Positions 17,344-26,597 are shown, numbered from the stretch's first letter. The stretch: DNA of 64,000 nucleotides from SG8-41 sp035649495 (GCA_035649495.1 DASRJL010000043.1:36123-100122), one strand, 5' to 3'. Numbers and translations are program-made. The notes: generated from the sequence alone by a model not told the origin.

Positions 17344-18510
17344 CTAGATTCGGCGGAGCGGAAGGCGCACCACGCATTCACATCCCTTGCCCGCGCCGTC
17401 GCTTTTCACGTCGATGGTGCCGGCGTGCAGCTCCACGATCGATTTGACTATCGCCAACCCGAGCCCGAGCCCGTCCGCTTTCGAATCGCCGTCGCAACAT
17501 GGCCCGCCCCGCTTGAACGGTTCGAACACATGCGGAAGAAACTCCGGCGCGATGCCGCACCCGTGGTCGAGAACGCGTATTACGGCATGGCCGTCATCCG
17601 CTTCTCCCTTGATCCATATCCGGCAATCGCGCGCGCTGTACTTGGAAGCGTTCGAGATCAGGTTGACGAGCACCTGTTGCAGGCGGATGGGGTCGGCCTG
17701 CAGTGCGATCGGCTGTGCTATCGCTACGAGGACGGACTGGCCGCGCGCCGTGAGCTGTCCGTCGCAGCTCTCCAGCGCCTGCGCGAGGGCGGTAGCGAGG
17801 TCCGTCTCGGCGACGGCGAGCTCGACCTGTCCGTGATCGAGCCGCGTCATTTCCATCAATTCGTCTACCAGACGGACAATGAAGCCGACTTGGCGGCTGA
17901 TGACTTCAGCAGTCCGGTCGGGCTTTCCGCCATCGGCTTTCAGCCGGAGCAGCTGGGCCGCGCTGCAGAGCGGGCCGATCACGTTGCGCAGCTCGTGGGC
18001 GAGCGTCCCGATGAATTCATTCCTCTCCGCGTTGCGCCGCAGAAGCGCCTCGCTCTGAATCCGCAGGTGCTCGCCGCTCGCCCGGTGTGCGGCCGAGTAA
18101 TGCAGCACCTTGCCGTACCCCGCGAGCTGTCCATTCTCGTCGCGAAGGGGAGTGAGTACGCTGTCCATGCAGACGAGCGTGCGGTCCTTGCGCAGCAGCC
18201 AGCGCGTGTCCGTGTGTTCACCGCAGGTCTGCGCGTCCTGCAGCTCGCAGCGCCATCCCCCGCGCTCCCGGTCGTAGAGCGGCAGCAGAAAGTCCAGGCG
18301 GCGCCCCAGGACTTCCGATTCCTCGTAGCCGAAAATCTCGCCTGCTCCGGCCAGCCAGCCGACGATTTTTCCTTCATTGTCCAGCAGGATTACGGCGAGC
18401 GCGCGTGATTGCGCGCTGAGAAGATCGAGCAGATGCCCGGCGAGATGGCTGTCGGCGGGATTCACGGAGAACCTGTGTGTCAGGCTATCGTAGCGCAAGG
18501 GCAAAACCAT
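17344..18510 (-). CDS. PAS-domain sensor histidine kinase
   Basis: A 388-residue cytosolic kinase with no membrane segment. A PAS domain (about 25-140) reads GWLAGAGEIFGYEESEVLG, then a HisKA dimerisation helix with phospho-acceptor H172 in TLAHELRNVIGPL, and a HATPase_c domain with N box (NLISNASKYS), G1 (DHGCGIAPEF), F box (FEPFKRG) and G2 (GLGLGLAIVKS). The ATG at 18510 begins the homologous protein; the open frame upstream overlaps the divergent kinase and reads as non-protein. A G/C-rich palindrome sits just upstream and may hide its ribosome site. No adjacent regulator is on its strand; the one at 22575 belongs to the divergent operon. Confidence 0.85.
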   Translation of the reverse strand: MVLPLRYDSLTHRFSVNPADSHLAGHLLDLLSAQSRALAVILLDNEGKIVGWLAGAGEIFGYEESEVLGRRLDFLLPLYDRERGGWRCELQDAQTCGEHTDTRWLLRKDRTLVCMDSVLTPLRDENGQLAGYGKVLHYSAAHRASGEHLRIQSEALLRRNAERNEFIGTLAHELRNVIGPLCSAAQLLRLKADGGKPDRTAEVISRQVGFIVRLVDELMEMTRLDHGQVELAVAETDLATALAQALESCDGQLTARGQSVLVAIAQPIALQADPIRLQQVLVNLISNASKYSARDCRIWIKGEADDGHAVIRVLDHGCGIAPEFLPHVFEPFKRGGPCCDGDSKADGLGLGLAIVKSIVELHAGTIDVKSDGAGKGCECVVRLPLRRI

Positions 18511-18514
18511 TGAT

Positions 18515-18532
18515 CCCGGGGGAACCCCCGGG
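18515..18532. promoter_or_regulatory. Perfect CCCGGGGG-AA-CCCCCGGG hairpin at the kinase start
   Basis: Eight-base perfect arms around AA, four bases upstream of the histidine-kinase ATG. The only purine-rich stretch able to act as its ribosome site lies inside the stem, so the structure could limit translation. It also lies in the divergent promoter gap. Confidence 0.5.
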
Positions 18533-18643
18533 CATGGATCGCGTCCCCAGTCGCCGCGAGCCGCACGCGCTTCCCATTTGGCGTAGCATTGTTGCAGGCG
18601 GGAACATCGCCGGATTCCTGAAGCACACACGAGGAAAGGGGCC

Positions 18644-21600
18644 ATGCCCAAGCGCCCGGGCGGCAAGTCGAAGCGTTCGCGAACGAACAGAGCGCGTGCA
18701 CCGGCGCCGGGGCCGGCGCATGTTGTTCCTGACCATGCAGAACAGCAGCTTTCGGGAGATTTCGACAACATCGTTCCTTCCCGGGGTTACAGGCAGATAC
18801 CCATAGTCGGACTGGGGGGATCGGCCGGCAGTATAGGAGCCATGCGCGAGTTCTTCAGCGCCATGCCTCCCGACAGCGGGATGGCATTCGTTGTCGTGCT
18901 CCATCTCTCCACGGAGCATGAAAGTGTGCTCAGCACCCTGATACAGCGCACGACCAGCATGCACGTCACCCAGGTTGCAAGGCGGGCGAAGGTGGAACCC
19001 AACCAGGTGTACGTGATCCCGCCCGGCAAGTCGCTGATCGCTGCGGACGGCTTCCTGGAGCTCGAGGATCTCAGCGAGGAACGCGGCAAGCGCATGACCG
19101 TGGATATCTTTTTCCGCACGCTGGCCGACAGTCACGGCCCCCATGCCGCGGCGATCGTCCTCTCGGGACTGGACGGCGACGGGGCGATCGGGATCAAGCG
19201 GATCAAGGAGCGGGGCGGGCTTACCGTCGTCCAGGATCCCGAGGAAGCGGAATATCCCGGCATGCCGCAGACGGCGATCGCCACGGGAATGGTCGACTGG
19301 GTGCTGCGGGTGGGGGAGATGCCGGAGCGCCTCGTCGAGTACGGCACGTTCGAAAAAAAGCTCAAGCTGCCTGCGGAGGAAGGAGCGCAGCCGGCCGCTC
19401 CCCCGACCACGCCGCCGGGCGATGACGAGGCGGCGCTGCGGGAAGCGCTGGCCTTCCTGCGCACGCGCACCGGCCGGGACTTCTCGTACTACAAGCGCGC
19501 CACGATACTGCGGCGGGTCGCCCGGCGCATGCAGATAAACAGCGTCGAGGACCTGCCGGCGTACCTGGCGTTCCTGCGCACGCATGCCGGCGAGGCGAAC
19601 GCCCTGCTGCAGGATCTCCTGATCAGCGTCACGAATTTTTTCCGCGACCATGACGCTTTCACGTCCCTCACGTCACATCTGCCGAAAATCCTCGATGCGA
19701 AGAGCCCCGACGATATCGTGCGAGTGTGGGTGCCGGCGTGCGCCACCGGCGAAGAGGCCTACTCGCTCGCGATCCTGCTTTCCGAGTACTCGCGCAAGCT
19801 GGATTCGCCGCCGCTCATCCAGATATTCGCGACCGACCTGCATGACGAGTCCATCCAGGCCGCGAGAAACGGCGTGTATCCCGACACTATCTCCGCCGAC
19901 GTGAGCGAAGAGCGGCTGCGCCGTTATTTCGCCAAGGAGCCCGGCGGTTACCGCGTGCGCCGGGAAATACGGGAATCGGTGATGTTCGCCGCCCACGATC
20001 TGCTCAAGGATGCGCCGTTCTCGCGCCTTGACCTGATATCCTGCCGGAACCTCCTGATCTACCTGGATCGTCCCGCCCAGGTCCGCGCTTTCGACATCTT
20101 CAATTTCTCGCTCAACAACGGCGGCCTGCTCTTCCTCGGCTTGTCGGAAACCGCGGACGGAATCGCGAGCTTCACCGAGCTGGACAAGAAGCAGCGGATA
20201 TACCTGCACCGCGGCGGCCAGAGGCGGGGACTGCCGGTCACGCCCGGACCCTCCAGCCTGGCTCTTGCTTTGCGGACACCACTTCCCAGGAAGCCGCCGG
20301 TCCTGCCGGGACCGGCCTTCCGCGCGCGCGAGGAAACGCCGGCGCAGTCCATTCCCGATATCCCCAGCACCCAGTCCTGGGCGGGCGTGCACGCCACGAT
20401 CGTCGACTGGCTCGCGCCGCCATCCATACTCGTGAACGGAGAACACCAGGTCGTGCATCTTTCCGAAAAGGCCGGCCAGTACTTGAGAGTGTCGGGAGGC
20501 GAACCTTCGCGCAACCTGCTTCATCTGATTCATCCGGCTCTCCGAGTCGACTTGCGGGCGGCGTTGTACCGGGCGGGCCAGACGAGAGCGCCCGCCGAAA
20601 CCCTCTCGGTACCCATCGATATCGACGGAACGCGCCGCGCGGTGGACATGCGGGTAGTCCCGGCCTACGAGCTGGCGGACGGGTTCATGCTGGTCACGCT
20701 GGATGCGCAGATGTCGCCCCTCGTCCGCAAGAACGAAGAGACTGCGGCGGGCGACCAAGCTCCCCCATCGACGCATCTCGAAGGCGAGCTGGAGCGGGTG
20801 CAGGGGCAGCTGCGCGACACAATCGAGCAGCACGAGACCTCGACCCAGGAGCTGAAGGCGAGCAACGAAGAGCTGCACGCCATGAACGAGGAGCTGCGCT
20901 CCGCCACCGAGGAGCTGGAAACGAGCCGGGAGGAGTTGCAATCGATCAACGAGGAGCTGACGACGGTGAACCACGAGCTGAAAGGCAATGTGGACGAGCT
21001 GGCGCATGCCAACAGCGATCTGCAGAACCTCATGGCCTCGACCGCCATCGCGACGATATTCCTCGACCGGACGTTGCGCATCACGCGCTATACGCCCACG
21101 GCGGTGGAGCTGTTCAACCTGATTCCCACGGACGTGGGAAGGCCGCTGACCGATCTGACGCATCGTCTCGACTACATCGGCCTGGAGCGCGACGCCCAGC
21201 GCGTCCTGGAAAACCTCGTGCCCATCGAGCGCGAGGTCGGCCGCGCCGGGGGGCGATGGTTTTTCGTGCGGCTGCTGCCGTACCGGACGATGGACGATCG
21301 CATCGCGGGCGTCGTGTTGACGTTCGTGGACGTCACCGAGCTGCGCAATATCCGGGAGGCTCTCGCGACGAGCGAGAACCGCTACCTCGACCTCTTCAAC
21401 AGCATCGACGAAGCGGTGGCGCTCCTTGAAACAATCACCGACTCGAGTGGGAAGGAGGATTTCAAGTACCTTCAGGTCAACCCGGCGTTCGCGCAGCAGA
21501 CCGGCCTCACCCACGTGGTGGGGAAGACGGTCAGCGAGACCCTGCCCGATCTGGAGCCGGGGTGGACCCGGCACTTCCGGCAGGTGGCGCAGAGCGGCGA

Positions 21601-22567
21601 GCAGATGCGTTTCGAGGCGAGCATTCCGTCGCTGGAGCGCTGGTTCGATGTGTTCGTGTCCCGCATCGGCGGTCCGGGCAGCATCAGGATCGGCGTCATG
21701 TTCACCGACGTGACCTCGCGCAGGGACGCCCAGGACCAGTTGGCGAGGACGAAGGACGACCTGGAGCAGCGCGTGACGGAGCGCACGCGCGATCTCTCCG
21801 CAGCCAACCAGCGGATGCTGACGGAGGTAGCGGGGCGGATACGGCTCGAAGAAGCGCGCGCCAAGCTCCTGCTCGACTTCGCGACGGCGCAGGAAGACGA
21901 GAGGAACCGGGTCGCCCGCGACCTGCACGATTCGCTCGGGCAGCACCTCGCCGCGCTGGCGATGGGATTGAAGGCCGTCGAGCTGGCCGAGGGCTGCTCC
22001 CCGGAGGTTCGTGGACGCATGCTGCAGATGCAGGGGATAGCCCGGCGCCTCGACGAGGAGATAGACCGGCTCTCCCACGCGCTGCGTCCGCTCGCGCTCT
22101 CCGACCTGGGACTGGAGGCGGCGCTGCGCCGTCACCTGGAAGAGTGGTCGCGGGAAACCGGGATCGCCGTCGACGCGCAGATCACGATCCTGGGTCCGGA
22201 GCGTTTTTCCTTCATCATCGAAACAACGATATATCGCGTCGTCCAGGAGGCGTTGACCAACGTGGCAAAGCATGCGGGAGCCACACGCGTTGCCCTGATC
22301 GCCGAGCGCAGAGCGAACGAGCTGCGGGTCATCATCGAAGACGACGGCAGGGGATTCGACGTGGGGTCCATAAACGACGCCCGGCGGCTGGGTCTAAGGG
22401 GAATGCGCGAGCGCGCGGTTCTCGTGGGCGGCGCGCTGCAGATCGAGAGCACTCCCGGCAGCGGCACCACTATCTTTCTCACCGTCCCATTGATGACGAG
22501 AGGCGATAATCTGTCGATGCCCCGCGGGGGGGGGGCTGGGGTGAGGAAGGGTGGGGTGAGGGAATGA
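18644..22567 (+). CDS. CheB-CheR-PAS hybrid sensor histidine kinase
   Basis: A 1307-residue fusion. The CheB methylesterase domain (about 50-240) keeps Ser (GLGGSAGSIG), His (VVLHLSTEHES) and Asp (SGLDGDGAIG). The CheR methyltransferase domain (about 255-520) has the SAM motif PACATGEEAYS and CRNLLIYLD. A long coiled coil (about 730-800) of NEEL/EEL repeats follows, then PAS-like modules to about 1050. The end is a NarL-type kinase: HisKA_3 with RDLHDSLGQH (His near 1093) and HATPase_c (EDDGRGFD). No receiver domain is present; the response regulator follows 7 bp later. A G9 run at 22526-22534 lies in the last codons, where a slip would change the C-terminus. It likely couples methylation-type sensing to transcription rather than to flagella. 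Confidence 0.92.
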   Translation: MPKRPGGKSKRSRTNRARAPAPGPAHVVPDHAEQQLSGDFDNIVPSRGYRQIPIVGLGGSAGSIGAMREFFSAMPPDSGMAFVVVLHLSTEHESVLSTLIQRTTSMHVTQVARRAKVEPNQVYVIPPGKSLIAADGFLELEDLSEERGKRMTVDIFFRTLADSHGPHAAAIVLSGLDGDGAIGIKRIKERGGLTVVQDPEEAEYPGMPQTAIATGMVDWVLRVGEMPERLVEYGTFEKKLKLPAEEGAQPAAPPTTPPGDDEAALREALAFLRTRTGRDFSYYKRATILRRVARRMQINSVEDLPAYLAFLRTHAGEANALLQDLLISVTNFFRDHDAFTSLTSHLPKILDAKSPDDIVRVWVPACATGEEAYSLAILLSEYSRKLDSPPLIQIFATDLHDESIQAARNGVYPDTISADVSEERLRRYFAKEPGGYRVRREIRESVMFAAHDLLKDAPFSRLDLISCRNLLIYLDRPAQVRAFDIFNFSLNNGGLLFLGLSETADGIASFTELDKKQRIYLHRGGQRRGLPVTPGPSSLALALRTPLPRKPPVLPGPAFRAREETPAQSIPDIPSTQSWAGVHATIVDWLAPPSILVNGEHQVVHLSEKAGQYLRVSGGEPSRNLLHLIHPALRVDLRAALYRAGQTRAPAETLSVPIDIDGTRRAVDMRVVPAYELADGFMLVTLDAQMSPLVRKNEETAAGDQAPPSTHLEGELERVQGQLRDTIEQHETSTQELKASNEELHAMNEELRSATEELETSREELQSINEELTTVNHELKGNVDELAHANSDLQNLMASTAIATIFLDRTLRITRYTPTAVELFNLIPTDVGRPLTDLTHRLDYIGLERDAQRVLENLVPIEREVGRAGGRWFFVRLLPYRTMDDRIAGVVLTFVDVTELRNIREALATSENRYLDLFNSIDEAVALLETITDSSGKEDFKYLQVNPAFAQQTGLTHVVGKTVSETLPDLEPGWTRHFRQVAQSGEQMRFEASIPSLERWFDVFVSRIGGPGSIRIGVMFTDVTSRRDAQDQLARTKDDLEQRVTERTRDLSAANQRMLTEVAGRIRLEEARAKLLLDFATAQEDERNRVARDLHDSLGQHLAALAMGLKAVELAEGCSPEVRGRMLQMQGIARRLDEEIDRLSHALRPLALSDLGLEAALRRHLEEWSRETGIAVDAQITILGPERFSFIIETTIYRVVQEALTNVAKHAGATRVALIAERRANELRVIIEDDGRGFDVGSINDARRLGLRGMRERAVLVGGALQIESTPGSGTTIFLTVPLMTRGDNLSMPRGGGAGVRKGGVRE

Positions 22568-22574
22568 GCGCGAG

Positions 22575-23291
22575 ATGAGCGAAGATCGGGTGCAGGCGCC
22601 GGTCGTAACCGGCAAGGTGCGGATCCTCGTCGCCGACGACCACGCGGTGCTGCGTGAAGGCGTGGCGCTGCTCATAGACCGCGAGGCGGACATGTGCGTG
22701 GTCGGCCAGGCGAGCGGCGGGCGCGAAGCGCTCGATCTCGCCAGGCAGCTGAAGCCGGACGTCGCCGTTATCGACCTGTCGATGCCCGATATGAACGGTG
22801 CGCAGGCTTCGGAGCGGCTGCTCGCAGAGTGTCCGCAGGTGCGGGTGATCGCATTGACCCGGCACGCCGATGCCGAGTACCTGCACAGGATGCTGGGCAT
22901 CGGCGCGAGGGGCTACGTGCTGAAACGCTCGGCCGCCGAAGATCTGGTGAACGCGATCCGGGCGGTCACCAAAGGAAATACCTTCATCGACGCGGAGCTG
23001 AGGGACCGGTTACACGACGACCTGCTCGGCCGGCGGAGGCAGCCGGTCGGCGCCCCCGCCCTCACCGGGCGCGAAACCGACGTGCTGAGACTGGTGGCGT
23101 GGGGCTACAGCAACATGGAAATCGCCCGCCGCCTGAACATCAGCGTGAAAACCGCGGAATTCTACCGGGCCTGCGCGGTGGAGAAGCTCAAGCTGCGCGG
23201 CCGCAGCGAAATCGTCCGCTACGCCCTGCAGCAGGGCTGGATGAACGACGACAATACCCCCCTTCCCGGGGCTGAGGGGGAACGCGAATAA
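22575..23291 (+). CDS. NarL/FixJ-family response regulator
   Basis: A two-domain regulator of 238 residues, cognate to the upstream hybrid kinase. The receiver has the acidic pair in LVADDHAVLREG and phospho-acceptor D67 (VIDLSMPDMNG). The C-terminal LuxR-type helix-turn-helix reads LTGRETDVLRLVAWGYSNME then ISVKTAEFYRA. The gap to the kinase is 7 bp, so they are one operon. HisKA_3 kinases normally pair with this class of regulator, which supports the partnership. A terminator-like hairpin follows the stop. Target genes unknown. Confidence 0.9.
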   Translation: MSEDRVQAPVVTGKVRILVADDHAVLREGVALLIDREADMCVVGQASGGREALDLARQLKPDVAVIDLSMPDMNGAQASERLLAECPQVRVIALTRHADAEYLHRMLGIGARGYVLKRSAAEDLVNAIRAVTKGNTFIDAELRDRLHDDLLGRRRQPVGAPALTGRETDVLRLVAWGYSNMEIARRLNISVKTAEFYRACAVEKLKLRGRSEIVRYALQQGWMNDDNTPLPGAEGERE

Positions 23292-23314
23292 GACGGACCC
23301 GCAGGTCCGTCTTT
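23291..23314 (+). terminator. Probable terminator after the response regulator
   Basis: Stem AGACGGACC / GGTCCGTCT with a CGCA loop, overlapping the end of the stop codon and followed by only a short T run, so efficiency is uncertain. It lies between two convergent genes. Confidence 0.6.
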
Positions 23315-23338
23315 CGCGCTGTGTCGCGATCGCAGGGC

Positions 23339-23788
23339 TTACAGCTCTTCCCAGTACGGACGCACGCCGTAGTAGCTGTGGAGCGTCCCGCAGTACGCCT
23401 GGTCCGCCATCGACGGCCAGTGGTCCTTGTCGAACCCCGGCGCGTTCTTGATGCGGTCCTTCGATACGTCGAGGATGAAGCGCTTCCCTTCCGTATCCAG
23501 CGTCAGCGCGCCCCACGGAATGGCGAACAGCTTGTCGCCTATGCCGAGAAAGCCGCCGGCGGACATCACGGCGTACGCGATGCGGCCGGACGGAACGTCG
23601 AGCATGATCTCCTTCACCTCGCCCAGCTCTTCGTCGGCGCGATTGAAGACGTTGTTGCCTTCGAGCGTGCTCGCCGCCATCACATGCGGTCCGGGTCCGC
23701 CGTGACTCGAGCCGCGATTACCGGCGATTTTTGCGCCGCCGGGCGCGGTGGCGTGGGTGGTCGGGGGTACTGTTGCAGTTCGCGTCAT
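23339..23788 (-). CDS. PRC-barrel domain protein
   Basis: A 149-residue protein with a low-complexity N-terminus (about 1-38) and a PRC-barrel domain. The domain begins ASTLEGNNVFNRADEELGEV and continues VPSGRIAYAVMSAGGFLGIG and KLFAIPWGAL, the usual beta-barrel seen in stress-related proteins of this type. The tail (DKDHWPSMADQAYCGTLHSY) is also conserved in the subgroup. Such genes often sit with other general stress genes, as here. No enzymatic role is implied; it may bind proteins or RNA. Confidence 0.85.
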   Translation of the reverse strand: MTRTATVPPTTHATAPGGAKIAGNRGSSHGGPGPHVMAASTLEGNNVFNRADEELGEVKEIMLDVPSGRIAYAVMSAGGFLGIGDKLFAIPWGALTLDTEGKRFILDVSKDRIKNAPGFDKDHWPSMADQAYCGTLHSYYGVRPYWEEL

Positions 23789-24003
23789 GTCTTGATCTCC
23801 TTGAAAGTTGCTCTCCTCCCTCCCGGTCCAGCGTCACCATCTTGCGGCATTGGTCACACTCCGGCAGTCGGACCCGTCGAATTCGTCATGTCGGCGGTGA
23901 CTGACGTCGCTGCAGCGCGACAACGCAGCGAGCTACTGCAGCAACTTCTGTTCCTTGCGCCCGGTCAAATCGCGGTAAATCATCGGAGAGCCGCTGCCGG
24001 GCT

Positions 24004-25065
24004 ATGTTCTCGAGACGACAAAGCGAGTCCGCGGGTCGCGATACGGATCCTGCCGTGTCCAATGCCCCGGTGGTGCGCGCGGCTTCGCTGCGCTACGTGA
24101 CCGACGATGGCGCGGGCATGAGCCGGCGCAGAATCGGCAAGCGCTTCGCCTATTTCGATCCCGCAGGCAGGCGAGTGCGCAATCCCGAGGTTATCGCGCG
24201 GCTCAACTCGCTCGCCATTCCGCCGGCGTACAGCAACGTGTGGATCTGCCCGGACCCCGACGGCCATATACAGGCGACCGCGCGCGATGCGCGGGGACGC
24301 AAGCAGTACCGCTATCACCCGCGCTGGCGCGAGGTGCGGGACGCCACCAAGTTCGAGCGCATGCTGGAGTTCGGCAAGGCGCTCCCGCGGATACGGAAGC
24401 AGGTCGAAGCTGACCTGGCACAGCCGGGAATGCCGCGGGAGAAAGTGCTGGCGACGGTCGTGCGCCTGCTCGAGACGACCCTGATGCGCGTCGGCAACGA
24501 CGAATACGTGCGGAGCAACCGGTCCTACGGCCTGACGACGCTGCGCAACCGGCACGTCAGCGTGAACGGGAACGATGTGCGCTTCGAGTTCAAGGGGAAA
24601 AGCGGAATCACGCACAGGGTGACCGTGAACGAGCCGCGCATCGCGCGGATCATCAGGCGCTGCCTGGACATTCCGGGACACGATCTCTTCAACTACCTGG
24701 ACGAGGCGGGCGAGCCGCGCCCGGTCAGGTCGACCGACGTGAACGCCTATCTGCAGGCGGCCGCCGGCGCGGACTTCACGGCGAAGGAGTACCGCACCTG
24801 GGCGGCGAGCGTGCTGGCCATGTCCGAGCTTTCCCACGCGCCTTGCAAAGCGGAGGGGGAGGCACGGGCAAATATCGTGAACGCCATGAAGGCCGTGGCC
24901 GTCCGGCTGGGCAACACGCCGGCCATTTGCCGGAAATCGTACGTCCATCCGGCTATCCTGGAGGAGTACCTCGCCGGCACCCTCCGGAACGGGGCCAGGC
25001 GGGGTGCGAGCAGCATGGACGTGGACGAGACGAGATTTCTGCGGTTTCTCAAGAGCAGGGACTAG
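24004..25065 (+). CDS. DNA topoisomerase IB (poxvirus-like)
   Basis: A type IB topoisomerase of 353 residues that relaxes supercoils through a 3'-phosphotyrosyl intermediate. The N-terminal domain shows RIGKRFAYFDPAGRRVRN and YRYHPRWREVRD. The catalytic domain has RNRHVSVNGNDVRFEFKGKS and the active-site Tyr313 in CRKSYVHPAI. Length matches bacterial poxvirus-like enzymes. The start is not well marked; GGAGAG lies farther upstream than usual. It is convergent with the YqjK-like gene (11 bp gap). Bacterial copies are accessory and common in soil proteobacteria. Confidence 0.9.
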   Translation: MFSRRQSESAGRDTDPAVSNAPVVRAASLRYVTDDGAGMSRRRIGKRFAYFDPAGRRVRNPEVIARLNSLAIPPAYSNVWICPDPDGHIQATARDARGRKQYRYHPRWREVRDATKFERMLEFGKALPRIRKQVEADLAQPGMPREKVLATVVRLLETTLMRVGNDEYVRSNRSYGLTTLRNRHVSVNGNDVRFEFKGKSGITHRVTVNEPRIARIIRRCLDIPGHDLFNYLDEAGEPRPVRSTDVNAYLQAAAGADFTAKEYRTWAASVLAMSELSHAPCKAEGEARANIVNAMKAVAVRLGNTPAICRKSYVHPAILEEYLAGTLRNGARRGASSMDVDETRFLRFLKSRD

Positions 25066-25076
25066 AGACTCGTGCC

Positions 25077-25436
25077 CTACCGGCGCGGGCTTTGGCGCAC
25101 AGCGGTGGCTCCTCGCGCCATGCAAAGCTGCGCGAGAAGGGGTAGCCGCCGCAGTCCCTCGCGCAGGACGAAGGCCATCAACAAGGCCGCTGTGGACGCC
25201 TTGGGCGCTCGCTGCACGCGCCGACGCCCGGAGATTTTCTCCTGCGCCAGCGTCTTTCGCGCGAGCATGAAACCCCCGAAGGCCGCGGCCCCCGCGAGCC
25301 AGGCGAGCGTCGAGGGCTGCGCAAGAGTCGAGCGGAGCGCAGCGCGCGCCCGGCGCGCGCTATTGACCGTGTCCTGCGCCGCCAGAGCGAATTTCAACTC
25401 GGCGGCATAGACCTCAGCCTTGTCGGGGGCCTGCAT
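25077..25436 (-). CDS. YqjK-like small membrane-associated protein
   Basis: A 119-residue basic protein. A short N-terminal helix (APDKAEVYAAELKFALAAQD) is followed by a hydrophobic segment (TLAWLAGAAAFGGFMLA) and an Arg-rich tail. Its ATG overlaps the stop of the upstream YqjE-like gene (ATGA), the signature of translational coupling. By position and form it is the third gene of a yqjD-yqjE-yqjK-type operon; sequence similarity to YqjK is weak by eye. Role unknown, probably envelope stress. Confidence 0.68.
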   Translation of the reverse strand: MQAPDKAEVYAAELKFALAAQDTVNSARRARAALRSTLAQPSTLAWLAGAAAFGGFMLARKTLAQEKISGRRRVQRAPKASTAALLMAFVLREGLRRLPLLAQLCMARGATAVRQSPRR

Positions 25437-25837
25437 CAGGAAACTGCGGGCGGAATGGCCGTTGTGCCTGCCACTTGGCGCCGCGTGGCCGGGAAGAGAA
25501 GATCCCGGCTCATCCCGATGCAGCGGTAGGCCAGAATCGCGCACGCCGCGAGGTTTAACCCGGCGAGCACGATCACCGCGGCCACGGGAGGCAGGCCGAG
25601 CGACACCGTCCACATCGCGAGAGCGGCCATGATCCCGAGCCAGGCCGTAACGGCGCACACCGCAGCCGCGAAGCCGACCGCGACCATCCCGACGAGTGCG
25701 ATGCCGGCCCGACGTGCTTCCAGCGAAAGTAAGTCGAGGAAGTGCGTGAGCGCCGCCCGCGCCGACGCGAGCGTGCCCATCACTTCCTCGAGCATGCCGG
25801 CCATCGGACTTCGCGTCTCGTCGCCCGCGGGGTTCAT
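25436..25837 (-). CDS. YqjE/holin-like superfamily membrane protein
   Basis: A 133-residue inner-membrane protein. An amphipathic helix (ALTHFLDLLSLEARRAG) precedes two strongly hydrophobic segments (VGMVAVGFAAAVCAVTAWLG and PVAAVIVLAGLNLAACAILA). This is the layout of the YqjE family, grouped with phage holin superfamily III by fold, although no phage context exists here. It is the middle gene of a three-gene operon: 10 bp after the DUF883-like gene and overlapping the next by four bases. Likely stationary-phase or envelope-stress linked, by family. Confidence 0.8.
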   Translation of the reverse strand: MNPAGDETRSPMAGMLEEVMGTLASARAALTHFLDLLSLEARRAGIALVGMVAVGFAAAVCAVTAWLGIMAALAMWTVSLGLPPVAAVIVLAGLNLAACAILAYRCIGMSRDLLFPATRRQVAGTTAIPPAVS

Positions 25838-25847
25838 ACCCTGGGCC

Positions 25848-26213
25848 CTATCGGGTCATACGGCTTATGAGGAAGCCGGCCGCCAGCGCGATTCCGAGCG
25901 ATTTCATCGGGTTTGCCGACACGTACTTGCAGAGGTCGTCGACCAATTTCTTCTGGGCTTCGTTCAGATGTTCGCCCTGTTCGGCGATCCAGTCGGCCGC
26001 AGGTGCGGCGGTGCTGGCCGCGCTGTCCACCGCCTGGTGGGCCGCCTTCGCGATTCTGTCGACGACGGGCCCGGCTTTGCGCGCTGCTTCGTCGACTTTG
26101 CCGGCCACCGAATCGACGGCCTGATGCGCACTCGACGCAACCTTGTTCAGGTTTCCGTCCGTTCCTGACGCTCCGGTGCTTGGGAAATTGCTACCCGTTG
26201 CAGTGGCTTCCAT
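25848..26213 (-). CDS. YqjD/ElaB-type (DUF883-like) membrane-anchored protein
   Basis: A 121-residue protein with two near-copies of AHQAVDS in a long helix and a C-terminal anchor (YVSANPMKSLGIALAAGFLI) ending in basic residues, the DUF883 pattern. In E. coli, YqjD and ElaB are inner-membrane proteins that bind ribosomes in stationary phase. CAGGAG stands five bases before the ATG. It leads the operon with the YqjE- and YqjK-like genes. Confidence 0.82.
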   Translation of the reverse strand: MEATATGSNFPSTGASGTDGNLNKVASSAHQAVDSVAGKVDEAARKAGPVVDRIAKAAHQAVDSAASTAAPAADWIAEQGEHLNEAQKKLVDDLCKYVSANPMKSLGIALAAGFLISRMTR

Positions 26214-26597
26214 TGGATCTCCTGTAGGGTCTGTAGTGATCGGGGGCTCGCCGAGGACGTTTCACGCCGAGCACATGGGCATCCTCGACACAACAATGTG
26301 CAACAAGAGTGACACGCGGCTGCGCCGCGAGTTCATCGGCGCGCCGAAGCGAGGTTTCCTCGGTGATAGGAAATGAGCGTGTCCGGCCCCCTGGTTGTAT
26401 TGATTAACGCGAGCGATCGCGATGCCTGAGGCCGCGCAGACCGATCCTACGTGACCCGGGATTGTCCCGGATGTTTTCAGGAGGGGTCTTACGCTGATAA
26501 CGCGTTCCGCCTACAGGGCCCACGGCAGCCTTCAATGATCATGCTCGACCGGGAACGCCGGTGGGTTTCCTAATCAACTCTACCAGAGGATTTTCCA
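26214..26597. other. 384-bp intergenic region, divergent promoters
   Basis: No gene is visible. It separates the YqjD-like operon (minus strand) from the hemerythrin gene (plus strand) and must hold both promoters. I saw a weak hairpin (CCGGG-ATTGT-CCCGG near 26455) and an AGAGGA ribosome site just before 26598, but no confident promoter hexamers. Confidence 0.5.

Noticed and set aside
19673..22273. An 866-codon minus-strand open frame
   Set aside because: It is antisense to the CheB-CheR kinase, which has clear domains along its length.
25436..25837. Prophage remnant, suggested by the holin-like gene
   Set aside because: Neighbouring YqjD- and YqjK-like genes show it is the chromosomal YqjE-type protein. 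No phage genes are near.
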